This document shows, piece after piece, positions 55,196-63,937 of a stretch of DNA of 64,000 nucleotides. The notes beneath the pieces are model-generated. The model saw nothing but the letters and a program-made list of their open reading frames with translations. It had not been told where the DNA came from and searched no databases. The DNA comes from Oscillibacter sp. Lineage in GTDB: Bacteria; Bacillota; Clostridia; Oscillospirales; Oscillospiraceae. How positions within the stretch are numbered: position 1 is the first letter of the stretch; every line of letters starts with the position of its first letter. The stretch spans positions 4,241-68,240 of the forward strand of contig JAHHSA010000006.1 of the NCBI GenBank assembly GCA_020025475.1, read 5' to 3'. The position numbers and the translations under genes are program-made.

Positions 55196-56524
55196 TTATT
55201 CGGCTTCCTTCCCGGACTCCTCTTCCTTCTTGGCAGCCTTCTTTTCAGGCTTGATGACAACTGCGCTGTCCACCACAACGGCGATGGCCTTCTGAGTCAT
55301 CAGCTGATCCTTGACCTGCTCAGCCTGCAAATACTTCTTGACCATCTCCAGCTCCATGTGGTACTGGTCGGCCATCTTCTGGAACTCAGCCTCAATCTCC
55401 TCATCGGAAACCTCGATGTTCTCAGCCTTGATGATGGCAGCCAGAGCCAGATCCAGACGCACCTGCTGGGTAGCGGGCTCCTTGGCGTCCTCAAGCAGCT
55501 TCTCCTCGGACATACCGGTCATCTGCATGTACTGGTCATAGGGAATGCCCTGCTGACTCAGCTGCATCTTGAAGTTATTCAGGAACTGATGGGCCTGGCC
55601 CTCAATCATTGCATCGGGCACGTCGGCAGTAATGCCGTCAGCCACCATGTGCATCAGCGTATCCTCAAATGCCTGATTGGCAGCGGCCTTGCGCTCCTCG
55701 GTGATCTTCTTCTTCAGATCAGCCTTAAGATCCTTCAGGGTGTCAAACTCGCTGACATCCTTGGCAAACTCATCGTCAATGGCAGGAACTTCCTTCTCCT
55801 TGACCTCGTGGACCTTCACCTTGAACACGACAGCCTTACCTGCCAGCTCGGGGGTGTAGTTCTCGGGGAAGGTGATATCCAGATCCTTCTCCTCCTCGGC
55901 CTTCATGCCGATGACCTGCTCCTCAAAGCCGGGAACAAAGCTGTGAGAACCCAGCTCCAGGCTGTAGCCCTCACCCTTGCCGCCGTCAAAAGGCTTGCCG
56001 TCCAGGAAGCCCTCGAAGTCGATAACAGCTGTATCGCCTTCCTTGGCAGCGCGATCCACAGACACCAGACGGGTGTTGCGCTCGGTCAGCATCTTCAGGC
56101 GCTCATTGACGTCAGCGGCCATGACCTTGACCTCTTCCTTCTCAGCAGACAGGCCCTTGTACTCGCCCAGAGTGACCTCGGGGTAGACAGGAGAAACGGT
56201 CTTGAAGGTGAAGCCTTCCTTGGTGCACTCGCCCACCAGCTCGATGGTAGGATAGCCAACAACCTGCAGCTCCTGCTCCTTCACGGCAGCCTCATAAGCC
56301 TCAGGAAATGCGTTATTAATGGCCTCTTCGAAGAAAACTTCAGCACCGTACATACCCTCAATAATCTTACGGGGGGCCTTGCCGGGACGGAAACCAGGCA
56401 CGTTGATGTTCTTGCGCATCTTTCGATAGGCCTTCTCGATAGCAGCCTCAAACTCGGCAGCGCCGTCCTCAATGGTCATCGCAACCCGACTTTTTTCAAC
56501 CTTTTCGCAGCTTTTTACAGTCAT
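55196..56524 (-). CDS. tig: Trigger factor
   Basis: Ribosome-bound chaperone and peptidyl-prolyl isomerase. The 442 residues have the ribosome-docking motif NVPGFRPGKAPRKIIE, a central FKBP-like domain (GDTAVIDFEGFLDGKPFDGG), and a C-terminal arm domain ending in a Lys/Glu-rich tail. The start is ATG 56524, after GGAGGAG. It is the first gene of tig-clpP-clpX-lon-engB, the usual proteostasis cluster. Confidence 0.97.
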   Translation of the reverse strand: MTVKSCEKVEKSRVAMTIEDGAAEFEAAIEKAYRKMRKNINVPGFRPGKAPRKIIEGMYGAEVFFEEAINNAFPEAYEAAVKEQELQVVGYPTIELVGECTKEGFTFKTVSPVYPEVTLGEYKGLSAEKEEVKVMAADVNERLKMLTERNTRLVSVDRAAKEGDTAVIDFEGFLDGKPFDGGKGEGYSLELGSHSFVPGFEEQVIGMKAEEEKDLDITFPENYTPELAGKAVVFKVKVHEVKEKEVPAIDDEFAKDVSEFDTLKDLKADLKKKITEERKAAANQAFEDTLMHMVADGITADVPDAMIEGQAHQFLNNFKMQLSQQGIPYDQYMQMTGMSEEKLLEDAKEPATQQVRLDLALAAIIKAENIEVSDEEIEAEFQKMADQYHMELEMVKKYLQAEQVKDQLMTQKAIAVVVDSAVVIKPEKKAAKKEEESGKEAE

Positions 56525-56615
56525 TTTGTTTACTCCTCCGTTCATCACCAGTTAGTTAGCCGGTGCGAATTGATATTTTACCAGAAAAATCTTGAAATTG
56601 CTAGTCTTTTTTCCC

Positions 56616-57302
56616 TTATTCACAAATTATTTTTGGAATAAAGCACAAGTGGTCCGCAGAAATCAGGGAAAAATCGATTCCTTTCCGCTCTCCCTCAATC
56701 CTGCGCCTGATCGTGGGGCCGTGCAGATGTCCGTAGCAGCACATCTTCACCTGATACTTTTCCAGCAGTTCCAAAATCTCCGGGCACTGATAGCCCTGAT
56801 AGAGCGGCGGGTAGTGTAAAAAACACAGAATGGGCCGGTCCCCCGCTGCCTGCAAAGATGTCTCCAGCCGGATCAGCTCCCGGTTGAGCACCTTGGCATT
56901 GTGGGGTTTCTGGTCTTCCTCCAGGAACCAGCCACGGGTTCCACAGATCGCATACTCGCCATAAGAGGCACTGTTATTGTGCAGCAACTCCAGTGTGCGG
57001 ATCTCCTTTTCCTCGCAGAAGCGATGGAACTTGGAAGCAGTGGTCCACCAGTAATCATGATTTCCCTTGATGAGATATTTTTTTCCAGGGAACTGATCGA
57101 TGAATTTGAAGTCCGCCTCAGCCTCCTCCAAATCAATTCCCCAGGAGGTGTCTCCCGCCAGAATCAGAGTGTCCTCCTCGGTGAGTTTTTCCAGAGACTG
57201 CCCGATCCGGGCCACATAGTTCTCCCAGGCCGGTCCGAACACCTCCATGGACTTGTTGGCTGTCAGAGATAAATGCAGATCCCCGATCGCATACAGGGCC
57301 AT
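56616..57302 (-). CDS. Calcineurin-like metallophosphoesterase
   Basis: 228-residue dinuclear metallophosphoesterase. All ligand motifs are present: IGDLHLS (near 6), GDTSWG, GNHDYWW and the C-terminal GHLHGP. FLHYPPL is also present. It belongs to a cytosolic bacterial clade with unknown physiological substrate. It lies 39 bases after thrC, probably the last gene of the lepB-to-thrC run. Confidence 0.88.
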   Translation of the reverse strand: MALYAIGDLHLSLTANKSMEVFGPAWENYVARIGQSLEKLTEEDTLILAGDTSWGIDLEEAEADFKFIDQFPGKKYLIKGNHDYWWTTASKFHRFCEEKEIRTLELLHNNSASYGEYAICGTRGWFLEEDQKPHNAKVLNRELIRLETSLQAAGDRPILCFLHYPPLYQGYQCPEILELLEKYQVKMCCYGHLHGPTIRRRIEGERKGIDFSLISADHLCFIPKIICE

Positions 57303-57341
57303 TGACGCCCCTCCTTTAAGTCTTACTCTTGTTTCAACCTG

Positions 57342-58829
57342 TCAGCGCAAAAAGTCCAGCACTGCCCGGTTCATCTCCGCCTGTTCGCAGGTGTCATGGA
57401 AACGGCGTTTCTTCCCCTCCAAGGCAGCCAGTCTAGCCGGTATGGGCATCCCGGTTGCGGCATACAGTTGATCCAGCAGGGCCACGCCCTCCCCCACCGG
57501 CTCCTCACCGATGGCTGTGAGCACGCAGTCACAGAATTTATAAGGCGATGCGGTAGACACAATGACCGCAGGAGTCTTATCCCCGGTAGCCGCCCGGTAC
57601 TGTTCCAGCACCTGGGCCGCCACGGCCGTATGCGGGTCCATGACATAGCCGTATTCCCGATAATACCGGGCAATGGTCTCTGTTGTGCCAGTCTCATCGC
57701 AGAACCCTCCCCAGAACTGGGTGCGAAGCTCTGTCAGAATCTGCTGAGAGACCTGATACCTGCCCTCTTCTGCCAGGGACTTCATGTACCCGTGAATCTC
57801 CTGGTCGTTTCCGCCGGAGAGGTCGAAGAGAAGCCGCTCCAGATTGCTGGACACCAGAATATCCATGGAGGGGCTGGAGGTGGTATGGAAGGTCCGGTTC
57901 CGGTCGTAAACACCGGTAGACAGGAAGTCTGTCAGCACATGATTGCGGTTGGAAGCGCAGATCAGCATTCCCACCGGCAGGCCCATGCGCTTGGCATAAT
58001 AGGCTGCCAGAATATCTCCGAAATTTCCGGTCGGCACGCAGAAATTGACACGCTTGCCCGTGGCAATCTTCCCAGTTTTCAGCAGGTCACAGTAGGCGGA
58101 AATATAGTAGACCACCTGAGGCAGAATGCGCCCCCAGTTGATAGAGTTGGCTGAGGACAGGAAAAATCCACGCTCCGCCAGCTGCTCCCGGATTTCCTCA
58201 TCAGAAAATATCCGCTTCACGCCGGTCTGCGCATCGTCAAAGTTTCCCTTCACAGCGCAGACACCTACGTTCATGCCCTCCTGGGTGACCATCTGGGCTT
58301 CCTGAATGGCTGAGACACCGTTTTCAGGATAAAAAACCATAATGCGGGTCTGCTTCACATCGGCGAATCCCTCCATAGCCGCCTTGCCAGTATCGCCGGA
58401 GGTAGCGGCCAGGATGCAGGCTTTCTGCTCTTCCCCGGTCTTACGCAGTGCTGCGGAGAGCAGCTGCGGCAGCATTTGCAGTGCCATATCCTTAAAGGCA
58501 CTGGTAGGGCCATGCCACAGCTCCAGGCAGCAGGTATGCTCATTCAATGTCCGCACAGGAGCGATCTCTTTTGTGTCGAACTTCTCCACGTTGTAGGCAT
58601 TCTCCGCAAATTGAAGCAGTTCCTCCCGGCTGTAGTCCGTCAGATACAACTCCAGCACACGGGCCGTCCGCTCCTGATAAGAGAGAGTTGTCAACTCCCG
58701 CAGGAACTTTTCGGTGATGTGCGGAAAATCACAGGGAGTCAGCAAACCACCCTCTCTGGATAGTCCCAGCTTGATTGCTTCTGCTGCTGTATAACGCAGC
58801 CCCTTATTTCGTGTGCTGTAATACTGCAC
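57342..58829 (-). CDS. thrC: Threonine synthase
   Basis: PLP enzyme converting O-phosphohomoserine to threonine. The 495-residue protein is the longer fungal/Clostridial type, opening MQYYSTRNKGLRYTAAEA-like. The PLP lysine is in GPTSAFKDMALQ, with ATSGDTGKAAMEGF and the phosphate-binding VPTGNFGDILAAYYAK. The start is GTG 58829, 9 bases after GGAGG; the upstream ATG at 58877 overlaps nothing but lacks a site. It follows yraN by 56 bases, and no T-box or attenuator is visible. Confidence 0.95.
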   Translation of the reverse strand: MQYYSTRNKGLRYTAAEAIKLGLSREGGLLTPCDFPHITEKFLRELTTLSYQERTARVLELYLTDYSREELLQFAENAYNVEKFDTKEIAPVRTLNEHTCCLELWHGPTSAFKDMALQMLPQLLSAALRKTGEEQKACILAATSGDTGKAAMEGFADVKQTRIMVFYPENGVSAIQEAQMVTQEGMNVGVCAVKGNFDDAQTGVKRIFSDEEIREQLAERGFFLSSANSINWGRILPQVVYYISAYCDLLKTGKIATGKRVNFCVPTGNFGDILAAYYAKRMGLPVGMLICASNRNHVLTDFLSTGVYDRNRTFHTTSSPSMDILVSSNLERLLFDLSGGNDQEIHGYMKSLAEEGRYQVSQQILTELRTQFWGGFCDETGTTETIARYYREYGYVMDPHTAVAAQVLEQYRAATGDKTPAVIVSTASPYKFCDCVLTAIGEEPVGEGVALLDQLYAATGMPIPARLAALEGKKRRFHDTCEQAEMNRAVLDFLR

Positions 58830-58885
58830 TTCTGTTGTCCTCCCTCTCAATTGGATTGCATCGCTCCCCCCACACACAGCCGTGT

Positions 58886-59251
58886 TCAGGTGAATGCATT
58901 TTCTAAATATTCCAACTTTGTGATTTCAAATTTCTGATTCATATAGACCTCTGCCACATCAAACCGAACCAGTCGATCTGCCATGTCAAAACGAGCCAGC
59001 CAGGCAGCTGCCGTTTTCCGCAGCCGTTCCTGCTTATAGCCGTCTACGTACTCTCTGGGCAGACCCATAGAGAGATTGCTGCGAAGCTTGACCTCCACAA
59101 AACAAATGGTGCCATGGCGGTCCCTGGCCACCAGATCGGTTTCCCCGAATCGGCAGCGCCACTGGCTGGTCAAAAGCACATAGCCCTTGTCCCGCAAATA
59201 GCGGGCAACAGCTGCCTCGCCCCGGTCGCCAGAATTCGGTTTGTATTTCAT
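58886..59251 (-). CDS. yraN: YraN/UPF0102 family nuclease-fold protein
   Basis: 121 residues of the UPF0102 family, with a restriction-endonuclease-like fold: GDRGEAAVARYLRDKGY, GETDLVARD and FVEVKLR give the D-x-n-E-x-K arrangement. The cellular role is not established. The start is ATG 59251, which overlaps the rnhB stop by 4 bases (ATGA), so it is coupled to rnhB. That pairing is common across bacteria. Confidence 0.92.
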   Translation of the reverse strand: MKYKPNSGDRGEAAVARYLRDKGYVLLTSQWRCRFGETDLVARDRHGTICFVEVKLRSNLSMGLPREYVDGYKQERLRKTAAAWLARFDMADRLVRFDVAEVYMNQKFEITKLEYLENAFT

Positions 59252-59871
59252 TTCCGCCGGGCCTCCCATTTTTTCAGGAAGGTCTTTCGGTGTGCCGGGC
59301 ACGGGCCATAAGTATCCAGCATTTCATAATGCAGCTTGGTGCCGTAGCCCTTGTGCTTGGCAAATTGATACTCCGGATAAAGCTCATTCAGCTCCCCTGC
59401 CACATACCGGTCCCGACTGACCTTAGCCAGAATCGAGGCCGCTGCAATGTTGGCACTGAGCCCGTCTCCGCCAACAATACATAGATGCGGCGTCTCAATG
59501 GCGTTGCGTTTGCCGTGATCCCGATTGCCGTCAATCAATGCCAGGTCCGGTTTTACGGACAGACCGTCAATGGCTCTCTGCATTGCCAGCATCCGGGCGT
59601 TGAGAATGTCCATCTCGTCAATTTCCTCTGCCTCCACCCGCGCAACGGACCATGCTCGCGCCTGCTCCAGAATCACATCATATAAAGCTTCCCGCTTCTT
59701 CTCTGTCAGCTTCTTAGAGTCGTTGAGTCCCTCGATCTGCAAGTCATCGGGAAGGATCACCGCTGCGGCGTACACCGGTCCCGCCAGGGGCCCGGCACCG
59801 GCCTCGTCCACACCGCAGATGTGGCGCGCGCCGTTGTGCCGCTGTTTCCGTTCATAGCTCCAAAAATCCAT
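59248..59871 (-). CDS. rnhB: Ribonuclease HII
   Basis: Removes RNA from RNA-DNA hybrids and initiates ribonucleotide excision. The 207 residues have the catalytic acidic motif CGVDEAGAGPLAGPVYAAAV and later DALIDG-like LALIDGNRD plus HKGYGTKLHYEML. It lies between rbgA and yraN with tight spacing. Confidence 0.96.
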   Translation of the reverse strand: MDFWSYERKQRHNGARHICGVDEAGAGPLAGPVYAAAVILPDDLQIEGLNDSKKLTEKKREALYDVILEQARAWSVARVEAEEIDEMDILNARMLAMQRAIDGLSVKPDLALIDGNRDHGKRNAIETPHLCIVGGDGLSANIAAASILAKVSRDRYVAGELNELYPEYQFAKHKGYGTKLHYEMLDTYGPCPAHRKTFLKKWEARRK

Positions 59872-59903
59872 AAGCCCCCGGTCTCCCTTCTCTCATTTCC
59901 AGG

Positions 59904-60779
59904 TCAGTTCTGGGGCATTTCGAGTGTAAAGCGTCCAAGCTTGCCAGCTCGGAACTCATCCAGAAGAATCTTTGCCATCCGCTCTGTATCCACATCGCCG
60001 CCGGAAATCAGAAAACCACGCTTTCGACCCACTGTTTCCAGCAGCCGATATCCATAGGCAATGTCGTTTTCCTCCTCTTTCCGTTCAGGGAGCGACGGCA
60101 GCTTGTAGCCGGTAACCAGAGACTCCGGATACTGCCCTGCCAGATAGCTCATCAGGTGGCAGCCCAGGGTCTCCACATCCAGAATGTCATCCTTTACCGC
60201 GCCGGTAAACGCCAAATTCAAGCCCACACTCTGGTCCTCGAATTTTGGCCAGAGAATACCGGGCGTGTCCAGCAGTTCCAGTCCCCGGTCAATGGGAACC
60301 CATTGCTTGCTGCGGGTAACGCCGGGCCGGTCCTCAGTCTTGGCAGTTTTCCGTCCTGCGATCTTATTGATAAATGTAGACTTTCCCACGTTTGGAATGC
60401 CCAGAATCATAACCCGGACCACACGGCCAACCTGGCCTTTTTGTGCGTAGGCCCGCAGCTTGTCCGCCAGCAGTTCCCGGACGGCACCGGCAAATTTTGC
60501 CGTTCCCTCACCGCCCTTCGCATCGGATTCCAGCACCGCATATCCAAGGCTTCGGAAATAATCGGCCCACCGCTTGGTGGCCTGTGGGTCCGCCTGATCC
60601 ACCCGGTTCAGGACCACCAGCCGCGGCTTGCCTGCAGTCAGCTCATCCACGTCCGGGTTCCGGCTGGAAATGGGGATCCGGGAGTCCAGAATTTCACATA
60701 CCGCATCTACATTTTTAATCTGCTCCGCGATCATACGTCTGGTTTTGGTCATATGACCGGGATACCATTGAATATTCAT
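59904..60779 (-). CDS. rbgA: Ribosome-biogenesis GTPase YlqF/RbgA
   Basis: Circularly permuted GTPase for 50S assembly. G4 (LNRVDQAD) comes before G1 (GIPNVGKSTF), followed by G3 (LDTPGI), then a C-terminal helical domain. The first residues NIQWYPGHMTKTRRMI are diagnostic. The 291-residue protein lies between lepB and rnhB, as in Bacillus (rplS-ylqF-rnhB neighbourhood). Confidence 0.96.
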   Translation of the reverse strand: MNIQWYPGHMTKTRRMIAEQIKNVDAVCEILDSRIPISSRNPDVDELTAGKPRLVVLNRVDQADPQATKRWADYFRSLGYAVLESDAKGGEGTAKFAGAVRELLADKLRAYAQKGQVGRVVRVMILGIPNVGKSTFINKIAGRKTAKTEDRPGVTRSKQWVPIDRGLELLDTPGILWPKFEDQSVGLNLAFTGAVKDDILDVETLGCHLMSYLAGQYPESLVTGYKLPSLPERKEEENDIAYGYRLLETVGRKRGFLISGGDVDTERMAKILLDEFRAGKLGRFTLEMPQN

Positions 60780-60793
60780 ATTGCCTCTCTATC

Positions 60794-61393
60794 TCATCCG
60801 ATCCAGCCAATACGGCTGAACTCTCGTCGCTCACTCATGACGTCCGGGCCGGGGAAAGCCAGAATTACAGCTTTACCGATGACATACCTGGTGTCAATGG
60901 TACCCAGTCGCCCATCCCGGCTGTCTCCGCTGTGGTTGCGGTTGTCACCCATCACGAAAATACTGTTCTCCGGTACCGTCAGAGGGAACTCCGTTCCCTC
61001 GTCCACAAATGTCGGTTCATTGATGTAGGGTTCCTCCAGAGCTTCGCCGTCCACATAAACCACGCCATTGAGAAAGTCGATATCCACGCTCTGGCCCTCA
61101 GTTGCGATCACACGCTTGACAATGGGCTCGTTTAAGAAACTCTCTTTCCGCAAAACCACAATGTCGCCAGGCGCATAATTGTGATCCAGCATGGAGTTGA
61201 GCACCAACAGCCGGTCACCATGCTGAAGCGTAGGGAGCATAGAGTGCCCGTCCACGCCAATCAGCCGTACAGCGAAAGTAAAAATCAACACCACGGTCAG
61301 CACGGAGCAAACCAGCGCCTGAACCCACTCAAAGAGATCTCTGCCCTTCTTCGCCTCTGGCAGATTATTCTGTGTTTCTGTTTCATTTTGCAT
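60794..61393 (-). CDS. lepB: Type I signal peptidase
   Basis: Cleaves signal peptides at the outer face of the membrane. The 199 residues have a short cytoplasmic tail, one membrane helix (about 24-44), the catalytic Ser51 in GHSMLPTL, Lys93 in VKRVIA, and the Box E GDNRNHSGDSRDGR. It is the simple Gram-positive P-type layout. It heads lepB-rbgA-rnhB-yraN-thrC, with a 300-base leader of its own. Confidence 0.96.
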   Translation of the reverse strand: MQNETETQNNLPEAKKGRDLFEWVQALVCSVLTVVLIFTFAVRLIGVDGHSMLPTLQHGDRLLVLNSMLDHNYAPGDIVVLRKESFLNEPIVKRVIATEGQSVDIDFLNGVVYVDGEALEEPYINEPTFVDEGTEFPLTVPENSIFVMGDNRNHSGDSRDGRLGTIDTRYVIGKAVILAFPGPDVMSERREFSRIGWIG

Positions 61394-61500
61394 TGTCTGT
61401 CACCTCAAGTGAAGATTTGAACATGCCCGCTTCGTCATTGGCGACGGGAACACACCTAGTCGCGGCTGGGGCAGCAGCGCACCCGGAAGCGAGTTTGGAC

Positions 61501-61608
61501 CTATCTGCGGTTCTTTTGCATTGCTTTAATGACCCGCAGGGCCGCAGAGTCCAGGATCAGATCGGTCTCCTGACATTCGCCGTCTCTCTGCTTCAGTTTT
61601 CTAAAAAT
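61501..61608 (-). other. Possible small ORF or leader RNA upstream of lepB
   Basis: In the 320-base gap between rplS and lepB, a 34-codon open frame follows the promoter closely. It reads like protein (ETDLILDSAALRVIKAMQ) and ends at TAG 61501. It has no ATG/GTG/TTG start with a ribosome site; only ATT or CTG is available. It may be a leader RNA, a leaderless peptide or chance. The rest of the gap, 61394-61500, shows nothing I recognise. Confidence 0.2.
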
Positions 61609-61610
61609 TT

Positions 61611-61639
61611 AGTATAACAAAGAACCTCACAAATCACAA
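61611..61639 (-). promoter_or_regulatory. Promoter of the lepB operon
   Basis: TTGTGA (61634-61639), 17-base spacer, TATACT (61611-61616) on the minus strand, leaving an unusually long leader of about 210 bases. Confidence 0.7.
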
Positions 61640-61678
61640 GGGATGCTGCCAAATTTTCCGTGCTTGCTTCTGAACAGC

Positions 61679-61706
61679 AAAAAAGAGAGGCTTTCGCCTC
61701 TCTTTT
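61679..61706 (-). terminator. Terminator of rplS
   Basis: AAAAGAGAGGC-GAAA-GCCTCTCTTTTTT on the minus strand. Confidence 0.9.
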
Positions 61707-61714
61707 CGTCTCTC

Positions 61715-62056
61715 TTACAGCTTCTCCTTGACCTTGGCACCCTTGCCAACGCGGCCACGCAGGTAGTACAGCTTTGCACGACGGACAGCGCCGTTGCGGA
61801 CCACCTCGATGGTGTCAATAGCCGGAGAGTGGACAGGGAACACCTTCTCCACGCCGACGCCATAGGACAGGCGACGAACTGTGATGGTCTCCTCGATGCC
61901 GCCATGCTTCTTCGCAATGACGATGCCCTCGAAGATCTGGATACGCTCACGAGCGCCTTCCTTAACCTTCACGTGCACGCGGACAGTGTCACCAACCTGC
62001 ACCTTGGGGGCCTCGACAGACAGGGTTTCCTTGTTCAGTTCCTTAATGAGATCCAT
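61715..62056 (-). CDS. rplS: Ribosomal protein bL19
   Basis: 113-residue large-subunit protein at the 30S-50S interface. It contains [36 protein letters not shown] and the C-terminal [29 protein letters not shown] precedes ATG 62056. It is monocistronic between its own promoter and terminator. Confidence 0.98.
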   Translation of the reverse strand: MDLIKELNKETLSVEAPKVQVGDTVRVHVKVKEGARERIQIFEGIVIAKKHGGIEETITVRRLSYGVGVEKVFPVHSPAIDTIEVVRNGAVRRAKLYYLRGRVGKGAKVKEKL

Positions 62057-62156
62057 GGATATTTCCTCCTAATATATAGGCGTTCGTAACGTTTTTATAA
62101 AGTGCTGACAACTTTTTGCCAACACACGGCAGAGGACCGCCCTTTGTAGCCTGAAT

Positions 62157-62185
62157 AGGATACCATATTCCCCATAATATTGCAA
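62157..62185 (-). promoter_or_regulatory. Promoter of rplS
   Basis: TTGCAA (62180-62185), 17-base spacer, TATCCT (62157-62162). A leader of about 95 bases follows, with a GC-rich segment that may fold. Confidence 0.75.
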
Positions 62186-62193
62186 GCATTATT

Positions 62194-62793
62194 TTACAAA
62201 AATTCTTCTGTCTGACACCACTCCCTGCCTGCTGCACACAGCAGCCCACACACAGCAGGAAGCAGCCACAGGCTCCCGCCTGTTCCGTCCATGATCCAAA
62301 CCAAACACGCACTCAGGGTCAGGCCACAAAAGGTGCCTACAATCCGCGCAGTTCTCTCTGCTGCACCAGGCCCACGCCACCAGGCCATCAGCAGATACAA
62401 AGCTCTCCCACCGTCCAGCGGCCGCAGAGGCAGCAAATTAAATCCGCACAGCACCAGATGTGCTCCGGCAGCCGTGGCCCAGCGTTCTGTGTCCCACATT
62501 AACAACAGTGCCGCACACACTAAGTTCGTAGCCGTGCCAGCCAAAACCGCTGCCAACTCTCCGCCATAAGGGAGTTTCCCTGTGTCTGCATCCAGCACCG
62601 CACCGCATACACCGATCCGCAGGCCACGGATTCTGGCTCCCTGTATCAGCAATACCACACAATGCCCCAGTTCATGCAGGGCAGCCGCACAGACCACATC
62701 TCCCAATAGACGCCACCCATTCACCAGTGCAAACCACCCAAGAAGCAAGCAAAATCCGCCAGATACCTTTATATTATTTTTGTGCCGCCACAT
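62194..62793 (-). CDS. spoIVFB: SpoIVFB-like site-2 zinc protease
   Basis: 199-residue intramembrane metalloprotease with HELGH (40-44) and LRPLDGGRAL supplying the third ligand; about six hydrophobic segments. SpoIVFB cleaves pro-sigma-K in the mother cell during sporulation. It lacks a CBS domain, so it is a short form. It overlaps the end of the preceding M23 gene by 20 bases, and that pairing (M23-type SpoIVFA followed by SpoIVFB) supports the assignment. No strong ribosome site is visible, consistent with coupling. Confidence 0.75.
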   Translation of the reverse strand: MWRHKNNIKVSGGFCLLLGWFALVNGWRLLGDVVCAAALHELGHCVVLLIQGARIRGLRIGVCGAVLDADTGKLPYGGELAAVLAGTATNLVCAALLLMWDTERWATAAGAHLVLCGFNLLPLRPLDGGRALYLLMAWWRGPGAAERTARIVGTFCGLTLSACLVWIMDGTGGSLWLLPAVCGLLCAAGREWCQTEEFL

Positions 62794-63718
62794 AATAAAT
62801 TGGATTCAGATAGACACCTTTTTGACGCAGCTCAAAGTGCAGGTGGGGTCCGGTTGCAATGCCGGTTTGTCCCACCTCCCCCAATTTCTCTCCTCTGTGC
62901 ACTTCTGCGCCGGAAGAAGTTGTGATGCGGCTGCAATGGGCATATAGTGTCTCAAAACTATCCTCGTGTGAAACGATGCAGTATTTTCCATAATTGCTGC
63001 TCTCCCCCACCGCCATGACGGTACCATCCGCGAAACAGCTGATATCGGTACCCTCGTTTGCCGCCAGATCCACACCATAATGAAAGCGCTGTCCACCTGC
63101 TGTGGGGTGTTCCCGATACCCAAAGCCTGATGTCACAGTCCCACAAAGCGGTGTGCAGTAGTCAAATCCCAGAATTGCCTGCTCCATGCTGACCCCGTCC
63201 GGCAGATTCTGATCGGAATATTGGATATAAGACATCGTGGAAACCGTCTCTGATTCTTCTGTTGTATCCTCCACTCCATTGAGGCAGGTATGAAGCAGTT
63301 CCATAGCTGCCTTAGGCTCATAGAAGTTCTCCGATGAAATCAACACTCCCTCATCATCGGTAATATTGCCGCCCGCAGGCCCCAGAACCGCCTGAAGCAC
63401 ATCCTTCCCCTCTGCCTCCCCGGCAAATGCCTGGCCGACGGCAGAAAAAACCGCCTGAACATCCATGTTCTGGTGTAAAGCTTCCGACAATTTCCCGTTG
63501 ATTGCTTCCATTCTGGCCGGAAGCAGCAGCTTTACTGCCACCAATATAGTAAAAGTGATGCAACAAATCACCAGCTGTGTCAGTGACCGCTGCCCTCGAG
63601 GCCTATCCACCGCGGGCTTGTGAACCTTGGTTCGCGCGGAGGAGCATGCTCTGGCTGTGCACCTGCCGCTGGTGCCTCTTCGTGTCTGCTTTCTTCTTTC
63701 CGAGCGCCGTGAAGTCAT
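62774..63718 (-). CDS. M23 (LytM) family protein, SpoIVFA-like
   Basis: 314 residues: a very basic cytoplasmic tail (about 1-45), one membrane anchor (about 48-66), a linker of about 125 residues and a C-terminal LytM domain. The zinc ligands look intact (FHYGVDL and GPHLHFELR). In Bacillus SpoIVFA is a degenerate LytM membrane protein that holds SpoIVFB inactive. Here the domain could be active, as in DipM/SpoIIQ-like hydrolases. GGAGG lies 9 bases before ATG 63718. It is cotranscribed with the site-2 protease. Confidence 0.78.
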   Translation of the reverse strand: MTSRRSERRKQTRRGTSGRCTARACSSARTKVHKPAVDRPRGQRSLTQLVICCITFTILVAVKLLLPARMEAINGKLSEALHQNMDVQAVFSAVGQAFAGEAEGKDVLQAVLGPAGGNITDDEGVLISSENFYEPKAAMELLHTCLNGVEDTTEESETVSTMSYIQYSDQNLPDGVSMEQAILGFDYCTPLCGTVTSGFGYREHPTAGGQRFHYGVDLAANEGTDISCFADGTVMAVGESSNYGKYCIVSHEDSFETLYAHCSRITTSSGAEVHRGEKLGEVGQTGIATGPHLHFELRQKGVYLNPIYYVAAQK

Positions 63719-63818
63719 CCTGCCGCGCCTCCTTCCGTCTCTTCAAAAGTGTATGACAAAGTTTCCGGTAATATAACCTTGACAATCTTTCAATAATTCC
63801 GTATAATAAATGAGCTAT

Positions 63819-63894
63819 CCGGGTGTAGCGCAGTTGGTAGCGCGCATGGTTCGGGTCCATGAGGCCGTGGGTTCGACTCCCGCCACTCGGACCA
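63819..63894 (+). tRNA. tRNA-Pro (anticodon CGG)
   Basis: A 76-base cloverleaf with encoded CCA. The acceptor is CCGGGTG / CACTCGG (one G-T pair), the D stem GCGC / GCGC, the anticodon stem CATGG / CCATG with loop TTCGGGT (anticodon CGG, decoding CCG), and the T stem GTGGG / CCCGC with TTCGACT. It is transcribed alone and followed at once by a terminator. Confidence 0.97.
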
Positions 63895-63895
63895 A

Positions 63896-63937
63896 AATAG
63901 TGACCAGATTCAAGTAATCTGGTCACTATTTTTTTAT
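63896..63937 (+). terminator. Terminator of tRNA-Pro
   Basis: AAATAGTGACCAGATT / AATCTGGTCACTATTT around CAAGT, then T-rich. The stem follows the CCA directly. Downstream of it, to the window end, I see nothing. Confidence 0.93.

Noticed and set aside
63603..63926. Minus-strand ORF of 107 residues over the tRNA
   Set aside because: Its N-terminal part (SGGSRTHGLMDPNHARYQ) is the antisense translation of tRNA-Pro, a common false protein, and the rest shadows the M23 gene.
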